Assembly (NCBI GenBank): GCA_963742035.1
Contig: CAVUKH010000006.1
Coordinates: forward strand, 1 to 64,000
DNA from: Bog-473 sp963742035
Lineage (GTDB): Bacteria; Actinomycetota; Acidimicrobiia; Acidimicrobiales; RAAP-2
Direction of reading: 5' to 3'
Length of the DNA: 64,000 nt
In this document: piece by piece, positions 17,489-25,815 of the stretch
How positions within the stretch are numbered: the stretch's first letter is position 1
How the letters are laid out: each line of letters opens with the position of its first letter
The notes under the pieces: model-generated
The model's database searches: none
The model's input: the letters and a program-made list of their open reading frames with translations, nothing else
What the model was told of the DNA's origin: nothing
Translations under genes and position numbers: made by a program

Positions 17489-18088
17489 TCACTGCACGCC
17501 GGCGACGGACGGATGAACTCGTCCGAATCCCCAGACGCTTCCGTTGGGCACCGCGGCCCAGGACATGGCGTCGACGCTCACGCCGACGCTGAAGGCCCTG
17601 GCGATCCGGATCACGCCTCCGTGTGTCACGACGAGGACGTCGCCGGCGGGTGCACGCTCCTTCAGTTCGGAGATCCACGTGCCGACGCGCTCGTACATTT
17701 CGTGCAGGGACTCCCCTTCCGGCGGACGGGCCTCGGCGTCGACGACCCGATCGCCCTCGACCCCCGACGACGCGGCGTCCAGTTCGCCGAGCGGGCGACC
17801 CTGGGCGACTCCGAAGTTCCGTTCGCGCAGCGCCGGCGTGCTCTGCACCGAGAGGCCGAGCGCGCGCCCGATGATCGTCGCCGTCTCGTAGGCCCGTACC
17901 AGATCGCTGGTGTGGATGGCGCGAATGCGAACTTCCCCAAGACTCTCGACAGCGCGTGCGGCCTGTCGACGTCCCCTGGCGGTCAGCACGGGCCCATGCG
18001 CCTGTCCCTGCACGAGCCCGGCGGCATTCCATGTGCTCTCTCCGTGGCGGACGAACCACAGTGCCGGCTTCGTGTCTGGAGTACTCAC
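17489..18088 (-). CDS. Histidine phosphatase (phosphoglycerate mutase-like) family protein
   Basis: 199-residue phosphomonoesterase or mutase with the phospho-His motif LWFVRHGEST at the N-terminus, the partner residues in HTSDLVRAYETA, RERNFGVAQGRPL, and the second catalytic His in VLVVTHGGVIR. Lengths near 200 are usual for broad-specificity phosphatases such as CobC/GpmB types. As first gene of the ComA operon it could remove phosphate from phosphosulfolactate, the job done by the unrelated ComB elsewhere; this is inference. GTG at 18088 is chosen because homology starts eight residues later; an in-frame TTG 15 bases upstream is possible. Confidence 0.85.
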   Translation of the reverse strand: MSTPDTKPALWFVRHGESTWNAAGLVQGQAHGPVLTARGRRQAARAVESLGEVRIRAIHTSDLVRAYETATIIGRALGLSVQSTPALRERNFGVAQGRPLGELDAASSGVEGDRVVDAEARPPEGESLHEMYERVGTWISELKERAPAGDVLVVTHGGVIRIARAFSVGVSVDAMSWAAVPNGSVWGFGRVHPSVAGVQ

Positions 18089-18230
18089 CTCTGTCCACAA
18101 TGCCCAAGTCGTCTGAGCCTGTACTGGGAACGGGGGAAGAACTTCATGAGGACATGTAAGGAAAGAATGATCTCGGGAACGAGAGGATTTCCGCTTCCTG
18201 AGTTGAAGCTGAGATTCACGCCCCGCCGCC

Positions 18231-18296
18231 ACGCGTTGCGTCCCCGCCCCACGCGTTGCGTCCAAGCGGGCTGACGCGGCGTCGGCGCGTTGCGTC
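18231..18296. repeat. Three direct repeats of CGCGTTGCGTC upstream of the ComA operon
   Basis: ACGCGTTGCGTC occurs at 18231-18242 and 18251-18262, exactly 20 bp apart, and CGCGTTGCGTC recurs at 18286-18296 (34 bp further). They lie in the gap between the upstream acyltransferase stop and the histidine phosphatase start, 140-210 bp before that start. Near-helical spacing suggests iterated binding sites for a regulator, though a simple local duplication is possible. Confidence 0.5.
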
Positions 18297-19533
18297 AGAC
18301 GCGCTCAGGTTGGCGCGTCGACGCCACCGCGATGTCACGCCCGTTGTCCGGTTCGCTCGGCGTCGTCACCTCCGGTCCGAGACGGGCGCGCTGCTCGGCG
18401 CGCACGGGGCCTCCGAGTACCCAGCGCAGAGGGGTGTGCAAGATGAGCGCCGTGAAGAGCGCGGCAGTGGCCATGGTCAGCACGAAGGTGACGGCGACCG
18501 TCCCCGCCCAACCGAGGTGCGGCGTGATGCCCGCGTCGCCGAGACCGGAGCGGACCAGAGTGATGAACAGCACATGGCAGAGGAAGATCCCGCCGGTCAG
18601 CCCGGCGAGGTACTCGGCCGAGAAGAGCCTGCGACCGCGGGGCGGACGGCGCGTGCTGTGGCGCCACCACATCCAGGCACCACACTCGAGCGCCGCCACT
18701 GCCGCCGTGAACCAGATGAAGGCGACCGGCTGGTAGAGATCGGAGGCGCGGCCCGTCGGCGACCCGGTCCACACCGCGATCAGGTACCACAACGTGGCGA
18801 CGAGGCCAATGAGAACGGCGCCCGCGATCACCTGCCGGTACCAGCGCTCCACGAACGCACGCACCTCGTCGAAGTGGAGGGCGACCAGAATGCCCGCCAC
18901 GAACTGCTCCTGGTATGTGATCGGGTTACGGGCCCAGGGCCACACCCCCGCGATGTCGTGCGTCCAAGCGCCCACCACGCCGAACGAGGCGGTGTAGTGG
19001 AGGTCCCCGGCCAACAACAGTGCGAACAGCAAGCTGCCGAGCATGATGGCACCGTGGTGCGAGCTCGCCCGGAGCACCCGGAGCACCAGTGGGAAGGCGG
19101 CGTACAACAACAGCAGGACCACGGCGAAGTACAGCTGGTAGTAGCCGTACACCGTGTCGTTCCACAAGAGCGACCACGCCTGGTCCCACGAGTTGCCGGT
19201 GACCATGGAGAAGACCCAGTAGATGAGCGTCCAGGCGAGGAAGGGCACACCGAGCTGCACGTAGCGTCGGCGCCAGAAACCCACCGTGGAACGGGGCCGG
19301 GTGATCTGGGAGTACGTCAGGAGGAAGGCGGCGAGGAAGAAGAAGGCCGTCCGGCTGAAATGGAGCAGCATGACGAACGCCCACGCCGTCGTGTTGCCGG
19401 CCTGGACGTTCCACAGGAGCGAGTGCTGGAGCACGACGGCACAGCAGGCGATGACCCGAAACGAGTCGAATTGACTGATGTAGCCGCGACCCGTGCCCGG
19501 GAATGTGACGCCGGCCGGCGCGGGTTCCCGCAT
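18295..19533 (-). CDS. Membrane acyltransferase, acyltransferase-3 family (second copy)
   Basis: 412-residue integral membrane protein with about ten helices. It has the AT3 N-terminal pattern FDSFRVIACCAVVLQHSLL (the His of the first helix is catalytic in the family), RRRYVQLGVPFLAWTLIYW, and GYYQLYFAVVLLLLYAAFPLVLRVLR. It is related to the acyltransferase ending the ComA operon and probably arose from the same duplication. The substrate is unknown. The start is uncertain: ATG 19533 is only two bases from a GGGAG, and an upstream in-frame extension runs over the aminotransferase gene. Confidence 0.8.
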   Translation of the reverse strand: MREPAPAGVTFPGTGRGYISQFDSFRVIACCAVVLQHSLLWNVQAGNTTAWAFVMLLHFSRTAFFFLAAFLLTYSQITRPRSTVGFWRRRYVQLGVPFLAWTLIYWVFSMVTGNSWDQAWSLLWNDTVYGYYQLYFAVVLLLLYAAFPLVLRVLRASSHHGAIMLGSLLFALLLAGDLHYTASFGVVGAWTHDIAGVWPWARNPITYQEQFVAGILVALHFDEVRAFVERWYRQVIAGAVLIGLVATLWYLIAVWTGSPTGRASDLYQPVAFIWFTAAVAALECGAWMWWRHSTRRPPRGRRLFSAEYLAGLTGGIFLCHVLFITLVRSGLGDAGITPHLGWAGTVAVTFVLTMATAALFTALILHTPLRWVLGGPVRAEQRARLGPEVTTPSEPDNGRDIAVASTRQPERV

Positions 19534-19625
19534 CACTCCCGGCTGGTCCGCACTCGACACATCCTGCGGATCCTGCCGCACGTGCCTCAAACCAAGCTGT
19601 GAACGCGCCGGGAAGGCGCGGCTCC

Positions 19626-20834
19626 CTATCCCAGCTTCGTCAGCGCGGCGCGCAGATGACGCACGGCCTGGCCGATGCGCTGCTCGTTCTCGATGAGGGC
19701 GAAACGGACGTGGCCGTCTCCGCCCGGTCCGAAGCCGACGCCCGGTGAGGTGGCGACACCCGCTTCGTTGACCAGGTACTTCGAGAACTCCAGCGAGCCC
19801 ATTTCGCGGTACGGCTCGGGAATGGGGGCCCAGACGAACATCGTCCCCTTGGGTGGCACCAGATGCCACCCGATCCGGTTGAGCCCGTCGCACAAGGTGT
19901 CGCGGCGTGAGCGGTAGATCTCGTTGATCTCCTTGGGATACTCGGGTGCCTCGTTCATGGCCACGATGGCGGCGATCTGAATGGGCTGGAACGTCCCGTA
20001 GTCGAGGTACGTCTTGAGCTTGGTGAGCGCCTGCACGATCTCCTGGTTGCCGACGACGAATCCGACTCGCCACCCGGCCATGGAGAAGGACTTGGTCATG
20101 GTGTAGATCTCCACCGCCACGTCGGTGGCGCCGGGCACCTGCAGGATCGACGGTGGCTCGTAGCCGTCGAACCCGAGGTCGGCGTAGGCGAAGTCGTGCA
20201 CCAGGACGACCTCGTGCTCGCGGGCGAAGGCCACCAGTCGCTCCATGAAGGAGAGGTCCACGCATGCGGTGGTCGGGTTGTGCGGGAACGACAGGACGAT
20301 CACCCGCGGCTTGGGCCACGATTCCTCCCAAGCGTGCATGAGGCCGTCGAAGAAGGCCTCGCCCGGGTCGGGCGCGTCGGCGGACTCCACGTCGGGTCCC
20401 TGCAGGGGGACCTGGCGCACGTCGGCCCCGGCGAACAGCGGGCCCCAGATGTGGATGGGATAGGAGGGCGAGGGCACGAGCGCCGTGTCTCCCGGGCCGA
20501 CCAGCACCCACATCAGGTGGGAGAAACCCTCCTTGGCGCCGATGGTCGTGACGACCTGGGTCTCGGGATCGAGCTCGACGGCGAACTTGCGCTGGTACAG
20601 ATCCGTGATGGCGCTGCGCAGCTTCGGGATGCCGCGCGAGGCGGAGTAACGGTGGTTGCGCGGGTTCCGAGCGGCCTCGGCCAACTTGTCCACCGCCACG
20701 TCGGGTGACGGGAGGTCAGGGTTCCCGAATCCGAGGTCGATGACGTCACGTCCGCTTCGTCGCGACGCCGCCTTCAGGTCGTTGATGGTGGCGAATACGT
20801 AGGGCGGCAGCCCGTTGATGCGGCGGAACTCCAT
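19626..20834 (-). CDS. Class I/II PLP-dependent aminotransferase (AlaC-like)
   Basis: 402-residue fold-type I aminotransferase. The PLP lysine is in YTMTKSFSMAGWRVGF, the cofactor Asp region in FPHNPTTACVDLSF and HDFAYADLGFDGY, and the carboxylate-binding Arg in GHVRFALIENEQR. The opening FRRINGLPPYVFATINDLK with IDLGFGNPDLPSP is the hallmark of the AlaC/LL-DAP-aminotransferase-related group, which makes alanine from pyruvate with glutamate. Amino-group donor and acceptor cannot be proven. It follows the LLM oxidoreductase gene by 9 bp. Confidence 0.9.
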   Translation of the reverse strand: MEFRRINGLPPYVFATINDLKAASRRSGRDVIDLGFGNPDLPSPDVAVDKLAEAARNPRNHRYSASRGIPKLRSAITDLYQRKFAVELDPETQVVTTIGAKEGFSHLMWVLVGPGDTALVPSPSYPIHIWGPLFAGADVRQVPLQGPDVESADAPDPGEAFFDGLMHAWEESWPKPRVIVLSFPHNPTTACVDLSFMERLVAFAREHEVVLVHDFAYADLGFDGYEPPSILQVPGATDVAVEIYTMTKSFSMAGWRVGFVVGNQEIVQALTKLKTYLDYGTFQPIQIAAIVAMNEAPEYPKEINEIYRSRRDTLCDGLNRIGWHLVPPKGTMFVWAPIPEPYREMGSLEFSKYLVNEAGVATSPGVGFGPGGDGHVRFALIENEQRIGQAVRHLRAALTKLG

Positions 20835-20843
20835 CGTGGAAGT

Positions 20844-21599
20844 CTAGGACCCGGGTCGCGCGCCCACGGACCCGGGGGCCGCGCCAAACGGGCGTGCGGC
20901 CGCGGCCAGTGCCTCCACGTCGACGGGCCAGCCGAAGATCGCCCACGTCGCGCCGGCCTCGTACAGGGCGCGGAGCTTGTCGGGGAGCGGCGGGGAGGCC
21001 GAGGGCGGTGGGCCGGCCCAGGTCACTTCCACGCCGTCGGGTCCCGCCCCCCGCTCGGCCACCAGTGCGGGCTCCGCGTCCCAGACGTTGAGCGCCGCCC
21101 CGGCCGCCCGGGACTCCTCGGTCCGTCCGGCCGGCCCGCCGGCCATCCATACCGGGAGGCCCGCCCCGGCCAATGCGCGGCCCAACTCCACCATGTCGGC
21201 CCGACGTCGGGACGCGGGAGCGAAGGGGATGCCGTAGGCCCGGTTCTCCTCCTCGCTCAACCGGTCGCCGGTACCAAGCCCGGCGATCACCCGTCCCGGC
21301 GCCAGGCTCTCGAGCGCCATGAACTGCGCGACGAGCACCGCATTGGGGACCAGGCCGATGCGGGCCACCAGCGTGCCCACGTAGGGGCCCCGCCCGGGGC
21401 CGTCGACTGGGTCGAACATGGTCGCCAGCGCGCCCAGAACGGGAAAGGGCGCCAGCGCCGGCCGCTCGGGCTGGCCGATGGGCCAGATGTGGTCGTAACA
21501 GAAGAGGCCGTCCACCCCGGCTGCGACCGCCTCCGCGGCGGCCGCGAGGGCCGCGTCGGGCCTGTCGCGAAAGGTCGGGAGCACCACGCCGGTGCGCAT
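20844..21599 (-). CDS. LLM-class flavin-dependent oxidoreductase
   Basis: 251-residue luciferase-like TIM-barrel protein that would use FMN or F420. It shows the family start TGVVLPTFRDRPDAALAAAAEAVAAGVDGLFCYDHIWP, then IGLVPNAVLVAQFMALESLAPGRVIAGLGTGD and PVWMAGG. It is shorter than the usual 290-340 residues, missing part of the C-terminal insertion, yet retains a late ATWAIFGWPVD strand. ATG 21599 overlaps the ROK kinase stop. Substrate unknown. Confidence 0.85.
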   Translation of the reverse strand: MRTGVVLPTFRDRPDAALAAAAEAVAAGVDGLFCYDHIWPIGQPERPALAPFPVLGALATMFDPVDGPGRGPYVGTLVARIGLVPNAVLVAQFMALESLAPGRVIAGLGTGDRLSEEENRAYGIPFAPASRRRADMVELGRALAGAGLPVWMAGGPAGRTEESRAAGAALNVWDAEPALVAERGAGPDGVEVTWAGPPPSASPPLPDKLRALYEAGATWAIFGWPVDVEALAAAARPFGAAPGSVGARPGS

Positions 21600-22597
21600 C
21601 AGTCCAAGCCACCCAGCCGGACCGCCAGCGCGCCGCCCACCGCACCGGCCCGCTCGCCGAACGCCGCCGGCGCGATCACGACCCGAGGGCGCCGGTCGCC
21701 GCCCTCCACGAGTTCGGCGAAGGTAACCCGGGCGGAGTCGATCAAGAGGTCGCCGGCCTGCACCACCCCACCGCCCAGCACGAAGCACTGGGGGTCCAGG
21801 ACGGCGGCCAGATTGGCCAGGCCGAAGCCGATCCACCCGCCGACCTCCTGAATGACCCGCTGAGCCGCCGGGTCCCCTGCCGCGGCGGCGGCGGACACGT
21901 CCTCGCCCCGCACGCTCTCGGGATCACCACCGGCGCGGCGGACCACCTCGCCCAATCGCCCGGACAGGGCGGCCTCCCGGGCCAGGACGCCGAGCCCGGC
22001 ACCGGAGGCGAAGCGCTCCCAACAGCCGCGGCGCCCGCAGGGGCACGGCGGGCCGGCCGGGTCCACCACCATGTGGCCGATCTCGCCGGCGAAGCCCGCC
22101 GAGCCGACCTGCAGGCGACCGTGCAGCACGATGCCGCCGCCGATGCCGGTACCAAGGGTGACCATCACGACGTCGTCGAACCCCCGGGCGGCGCCCAGCC
22201 GGTGCTCGGCCAGCACGGCGAAGTTGGCATCGTTCTCAATGAGCACGGTCCGGCCCGGCAGCTGATCACCGATGAGCACGGTCCAGTCCACCCCGTGGGC
22301 CTGCGGGAGGTTGGGCGAGAAACGGAGCCGGCCCTGGCGGTCGACCATTCCCGGCGCCCCGACACCCACGGGGATCGACGCCGCGGCGGCCAACTGCCGG
22401 TCCAGATCGGCCACGACCGCGGCCACCGCCTGCGCCACGTGGCTGCCGACGATGACGCGGGTCCCGGTCGGGGTGGCCACCCGAGCCTCAGCCACGATCT
22501 CGCCGGCCGGCCCCAGGGCGATACCGAGGACCTTGGTGCCGCCGATATCGATGCCGTAGGTGACGTCGGCGGCCGGAAGGCCCCCGTCGGCTGTCAC
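21599..22597 (-). CDS. ROK-family sugar kinase (glucokinase-like)
   Basis: 332-residue ATP-dependent hexose kinase. Phosphate-binding loop DIGGTKVLG at the N-terminus, sugar loop IENDANFAVLAEHRLGAARG, ATP loop VTLGTGIGGGI, and the ROK zinc motif GEIGHMVVDP followed by CPCGRRGCWE. No helix-turn-helix precedes the kinase, so it is an enzyme, not a ROK repressor. Glucose is the likely substrate from similarity to actinobacterial glucokinases. GTG start overlaps the SRPBCC stop and its stop overlaps the LLM oxidoreductase start. Confidence 0.9.
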   Translation of the reverse strand: MTADGGLPAADVTYGIDIGGTKVLGIALGPAGEIVAEARVATPTGTRVIVGSHVAQAVAAVVADLDRQLAAAASIPVGVGAPGMVDRQGRLRFSPNLPQAHGVDWTVLIGDQLPGRTVLIENDANFAVLAEHRLGAARGFDDVVMVTLGTGIGGGIVLHGRLQVGSAGFAGEIGHMVVDPAGPPCPCGRRGCWERFASGAGLGVLAREAALSGRLGEVVRRAGGDPESVRGEDVSAAAAAGDPAAQRVIQEVGGWIGFGLANLAAVLDPQCFVLGGGVVQAGDLLIDSARVTFAELVEGGDRRPRVVIAPAAFGERAGAVGGALAVRLGGLD

Positions 22598-23037
22598 GAG
22601 GTCGACTCGACCCGCGCCTTCAGCTCTCGCATGGCGGTGGCCATGATGCGGCTCGTGGCCCGCATCTTGATGAAGCCGGGAATCGGGACCCGTAACTCGG
22701 CCTCCACGTGGTAGGTCACATCGGTACCCCCGCCCTCGCCGGGGTCGAAAATGTAGGTCCCGTCCCACTTCGTCGTGATGTCGCCCTGGGTCAGCTTCCA
22801 GGACAGCACGTGTGGCGCCTCGGAGTAGTCGTAGGCCAGGGTCATGCTGGTGCTGCGGCCGAAGGCGGCGGCGCGGAAGGTGACCAGCAGCGGGCGGCCC
22901 TGATCGTCTCGCTCCTTGACCTCGACCTCCTTGATGTCGGCGGCCCACTCGGGGTAGCGCTCGAGATCGGCCGCGACTGCGAAGCAGCGCTCAGGCGGCG
23001 CTGCGACCGAGATGTTCTCTGTGGCTTGGTCGGCCAC
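22594..23037 (-). CDS. SRPBCC/polyketide-cyclase-fold protein
   Basis: 147-residue START-like lipid-binding fold protein. It opens ENISVAAPPERCFAVAADLERYPEWAADIKEVEV, the standard SRPBCC beginning, and has VTYHVEAELRVPIPGFIKMRA near the end followed by a long C-terminal helix. Such proteins bind hydrophobic ligands, including quinones and isoprenoids. It lies 43 bp after a PimB-like glycosyltransferase and overlaps the ROK kinase, so a role with lipid-linked glycans is possible but unproven. Confidence 0.85.
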   Translation of the reverse strand: MADQATENISVAAPPERCFAVAADLERYPEWAADIKEVEVKERDDQGRPLLVTFRAAAFGRSTSMTLAYDYSEAPHVLSWKLTQGDITTKWDGTYIFDPGEGGGTDVTYHVEAELRVPIPGFIKMRATSRIMATAMRELKARVESTS

Positions 23038-23080
23038 GTCGGTGCTTCCTTCCTGTCGATGCTGCCACCACTGCGGTGCG

Positions 23081-24226
23081 TCAGATTGTCACTCCAGCGA
23101 GCGCGTCGGCCAGCCTAGAAGCGAGAACGTCGTTGTCGAAGTTTCCCTGCACCCTAGATCGGGCGGCCCGTCCCATCCTGCGACGGCGTCTGGGGTCGGC
23201 GAGGAGGACCCGGAGGGCCTCGGCCACCGCCCCGGGGTCCCCGGGGTCCGCCACCACCAGGCCCGTCTGGCCGTGGAGCACGGCCTCGGAGGCCCCGCCG
23301 CTGTCCCCTGCCACCTGGGGCACGCCGGCGGCAGCCGCCTCGAGGAAGACGATGCCGAAACCTTCCTGCTCCAGACCCAGCCAGCGATTGCGACACGCCA
23401 TGACGAAGATGTCGGCCGCGCCGAGGAGGGCGGCGCGGTCCTCCTGGCTCACCCGTCCCAGCACGCGGACCGTCAGGGAGCTTTGCGCGGCCAGACCCCG
23501 TAGGTGGTCAAGCTCCCGTCCGTCACCGGCGATGGCGACCACCAGCTCGGGGTAGGACGGGGCCAGGCGGTTGGCCGCTTCGATGAGGACGTCCATGCCC
23601 TTGCGCGGGACGAGACGGCTCACGCTGCAGAGCAACTGGCCCGTGGCCGGCAGACCGAGACCGGCCCGCGCGGCGCGGCGCTCGGCCGCCTTGAGGGGGA
23701 CGATGCTGCCGGCATCGACCCCGGGTGGGATTTCGACCAGCTTCGCCGTGAGGTCAGGCACGACGCGTCGGGCCTCGGCCGCAGGGTAGCGGCCGGCCGA
23801 CACGACGAGATCGGCCCCGCGCAGCACCCGGGCGAGCGCGGTGCGCGCGCCGGGAAGACGTCCCGGCACCGTGACCTCGGCCCCGTGGAGGATGACGCCG
23901 TAGGGCACGTCGAGGTGGGGACCGAGCAGGCCGAGTGGGAGTGCGGGGTCGAGCAGGACCAGCTCGATCTCGTGCACCTGCACCGCGGCGCGCACGGTGG
24001 CCAACGCGTCAGGCGTGGGGAAGAAGAGGATCGGGCCGGGCACGCGCTCGATGCAGATGCCCCGAGCCGCCTGGGTTGCGTCGAAGGCGGCGGCACCGGC
24101 GTCGGAGGACGCCGTGAGGACCACGTAGGAGGACGGGTCGAGCCGGCTCCACAGGTCCCAGAGATAGTTCTGGATGCCGCCGAGCTTGGGCGGGAAGTCG
24201 TTGGTGACGAGGAGGTGTCGTTTCAT
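23081..24226 (-). CDS. GT4 glycosyltransferase, PimB-like mannosyltransferase
   Basis: 381-residue GT-B retaining glycosyltransferase acting at the inner membrane face. The N-terminus HLLVTNDFPPKLGGIQNYLWDL closely resembles PimB', which adds the second mannose to phosphatidylinositol mannosides. Donor-domain motifs are SVSRLVPRKGMDVLIEA and EQEGFGIVFLEAAAAGVPQVAGDSGGASEAV (the EX7E signature). ATG 24226 fits this family start. Actinobacteria with PIM lipids carry it; the acceptor here is inferred. Confidence 0.85.
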   Translation of the reverse strand: MKRHLLVTNDFPPKLGGIQNYLWDLWSRLDPSSYVVLTASSDAGAAAFDATQAARGICIERVPGPILFFPTPDALATVRAAVQVHEIELVLLDPALPLGLLGPHLDVPYGVILHGAEVTVPGRLPGARTALARVLRGADLVVSAGRYPAAEARRVVPDLTAKLVEIPPGVDAGSIVPLKAAERRAARAGLGLPATGQLLCSVSRLVPRKGMDVLIEAANRLAPSYPELVVAIAGDGRELDHLRGLAAQSSLTVRVLGRVSQEDRAALLGAADIFVMACRNRWLGLEQEGFGIVFLEAAAAGVPQVAGDSGGASEAVLHGQTGLVVADPGDPGAVAEALRVLLADPRRRRRMGRAARSRVQGNFDNDVLASRLADALAGVTI

Positions 24227-24274
24227 CGGGCGCGACCGGCACAACGGCGAGCCCGGGGCGGCGCGGGATCGGGC

Positions 24275-24616
24275 TCAGCCGGCCCGGGTGCTGAAGCGCA
24301 ATGTCGGGACCAGCCCGGCGCGCTCGAGCATGCGCATGGCGCGCGCCTCGTCGGCGTCGATGACCACCGCGTCTTCGGGCTCACGGTCGAGGAGGAAGCT
24401 GACGACGCAGTCGTCGCAGGCGTCCGTGTTGCGCAGGGCACAGCAGTCGCAGTCGATGGTGAGCTCGCCCGCCGACCCCGTATCGGACGACCGGCCGGCG
24501 GTCGGCCCGAAAAGCGTGGCGTTCCCGTGGAGCTCCCTGATGTTCGCTTCTGTGCTGTGTGCTTCTGTGCTGTGTGCTTCTGTACTGCTGGAAACGGTGA
24601 CCCTGGAAGTCGACAT
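24275..24616 (-). CDS. Conserved Cys-rich small protein of unknown function
   Basis: 113 residues. The N-terminal part holds a threefold STEAH-type repeat from a 15-bp DNA repeat (cttctgtgctgtgtg). The conserved part is a Cys cluster, ELTIDCDCCALRNTDACDDCV, with five Cys that could bind zinc or an Fe-S cluster, followed by an acidic stretch and the helix EARAMRMLERAGLVPTLRF. Such proteins recur in Actinobacteria next to lipid-glycan genes in my recollection, but no function is known to me. ATG 24616 has GAGAGGG upstream. It sits just ahead of the PimB-like gene on the same strand. Confidence 0.7.
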   Translation of the reverse strand: MSTSRVTVSSSTEAHSTEAHSTEANIRELHGNATLFGPTAGRSSDTGSAGELTIDCDCCALRNTDACDDCVVSFLLDREPEDAVVIDADEARAMRMLERAGLVPTLRFSTRAG

Positions 24617-24675
24617 GACGATGACCCTCTCTGTTGGGGCCAAGCATGGCGAAGGGGTGTGACAGCGGGCACCGG

Positions 24676-25164
24676 CTACCCACTGGTGCCCAGCGAGTGC
24701 CGAGCGGTCCCCAGTGTCTGCTCCACGCCCCAGGCCACGCTCTCGGTGCGCACGCCGTCGGCGGCGGCCAGGGACAGGAACGGCGGTCCCCCGACCCGGT
24801 AGTCCCGATAGGCCCGCGTGCTCATGACGAGGTCGATGCCCTCCGTGAGGGGGGCGTCACCGGCCAGGGCCGCGATCTCCTCGGGACTCTCCTCCCCCGG
24901 GCTTCGCGTCACCACGACCAGGCGGGCAGCCCCGGCCAGGCCGGCGTGCAGTTCGGGCAGGCCCTCCCACAGGTCCCGGCAACCGAGGCAGGCCGCCGAG
25001 AGGAACAGGAGCAGAACCGGCGCGGCGGCCTCCACCACAGCAATCCGGCACTCGGACAGGTCGGGAGTGACGCCCACTATGTCGTGGGGCGTCGCGGTGG
25101 GACGGTCGGTGTACGTGGGGATGGGCCGGAGCCGGCGCAGGATCTCAGCCGGCGGCTCGGTCAC
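24676..25164 (-). CDS. Thioredoxin-fold protein
   Basis: 162-residue probable redoxin. The core PVLLLFLSAACLGCRDLWEGLPEL has a CLGC active-site-like motif after a beta strand, and the distal part GGPPFLSLAAADG supplies the cis-Pro loop. No signal peptide, so cytosolic. The GTG start at 25164 overlaps the stop of the zinc-ribbon gene. Redox partner unknown; it could be a peroxiredoxin-like or AhpC/TSA-related protein. Confidence 0.72.
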   Translation of the reverse strand: MTEPPAEILRRLRPIPTYTDRPTATPHDIVGVTPDLSECRIAVVEAAAPVLLLFLSAACLGCRDLWEGLPELHAGLAGAARLVVVTRSPGEESPEEIAALAGDAPLTEGIDLVMSTRAYRDYRVGGPPFLSLAAADGVRTESVAWGVEQTLGTARHSLGTSG

Positions 25165-25406
25165 GAAGCCTTCGACGGTGTGTCGGGCTCCTCGAGCTCG
25201 TCCCCGGTCAGCTCGACCACGCTGCGCCCGTGGCCGCACCAGCGGCAGACGACCTCGTCCACGTTGCGGGCGAGCACCTCCTCGTCCTCAATGACGAGGT
25301 CGCCGCCCACGGAGTAGTGGTGGAACGCCTTCGTCTTCTGCGTGATGGTGACGTCGAAGCGGGTGAGGTTGCCGCAGCCGTCACAGCGGTATCGAGGGGC
25401 GCTCAC
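25161..25406 (-). CDS. Small zinc-ribbon-like protein
   Basis: 81 residues with two CX2C knuckles: RCDGCGN at the N-terminus and VCRWCGHGRS in the middle, typical of a zinc ribbon. Between them lies FDVTITQKTKAFHHYSVGGDLVIEDEEV. The tail is acidic. Function unknown. It overlaps the thioredoxin-fold gene by 4 bp. GTG 25406 is preferred; another GTG lies 9 bases upstream. Confidence 0.7.
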   Translation of the reverse strand: MSAPRYRCDGCGNLTRFDVTITQKTKAFHHYSVGGDLVIEDEEVLARNVDEVVCRWCGHGRSVVELTGDELEEPDTPSKAS

Positions 25407-25447
25407 GTGCCCCACGGTAGTCCGCGGACCGGGCAGGCTCTCCGGCC

Positions 25448-25708
25448 TCAGGCGCTGCCCATCACCTCGCCGACCTCCACGCTCGTGATCCGGACGCCGT
25501 CCATTTCGCCGCCGACGGGCGGTGCCGCGGCGCGGGCCTGGTCCTCGGTGTCGAACACGGCGGTGGAGGTCCCGTGCGCGCCGTCGAGGCGGATCCAGTA
25601 GCCCGCTACGAAGCCCGGGGTCGCCTTCAGGGCGGGCACCAGCTGGTCCAGACCCTCAACGGCGGCGGCCGTATCGGTGAAATCGACGTTCACGATGAGT
25701 GCATGCAT
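25448..25708 (-). CDS. Small dimeric alpha/beta-barrel (ABM-like) protein
   Basis: 86 residues resembling antibiotic-biosynthesis-monooxygenase or YciI-like dimeric ferredoxin-fold proteins: HALIVNVDFTD, GLDQLVPALKATPGFVAGYWIRLD, then TAVFDTEDQARAAA. No catalytic residues can be assigned. It has AAAGAGGG before its ATG and stands alone. Confidence 0.7.
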   Translation of the reverse strand: MHALIVNVDFTDTAAAVEGLDQLVPALKATPGFVAGYWIRLDGAHGTSTAVFDTEDQARAAAPPVGGEMDGVRITSVEVGEVMGSA

Positions 25709-25815
25709 GGGACCCTCTTTTTCCGTGGGAGCGCGCAGACCCCCGGATGGAGGCGCTCAGTTTCCCACGCCACCCTCGCCATCGCACCGGGGTCGGAGGA
25801 CCCGCCGGACGGCCT

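Noticed and set aside
18231..18296. CRISPR array
   Set aside because: Repeats are only 11-12 bp with unequal spacers, and there is no cas gene in the window.
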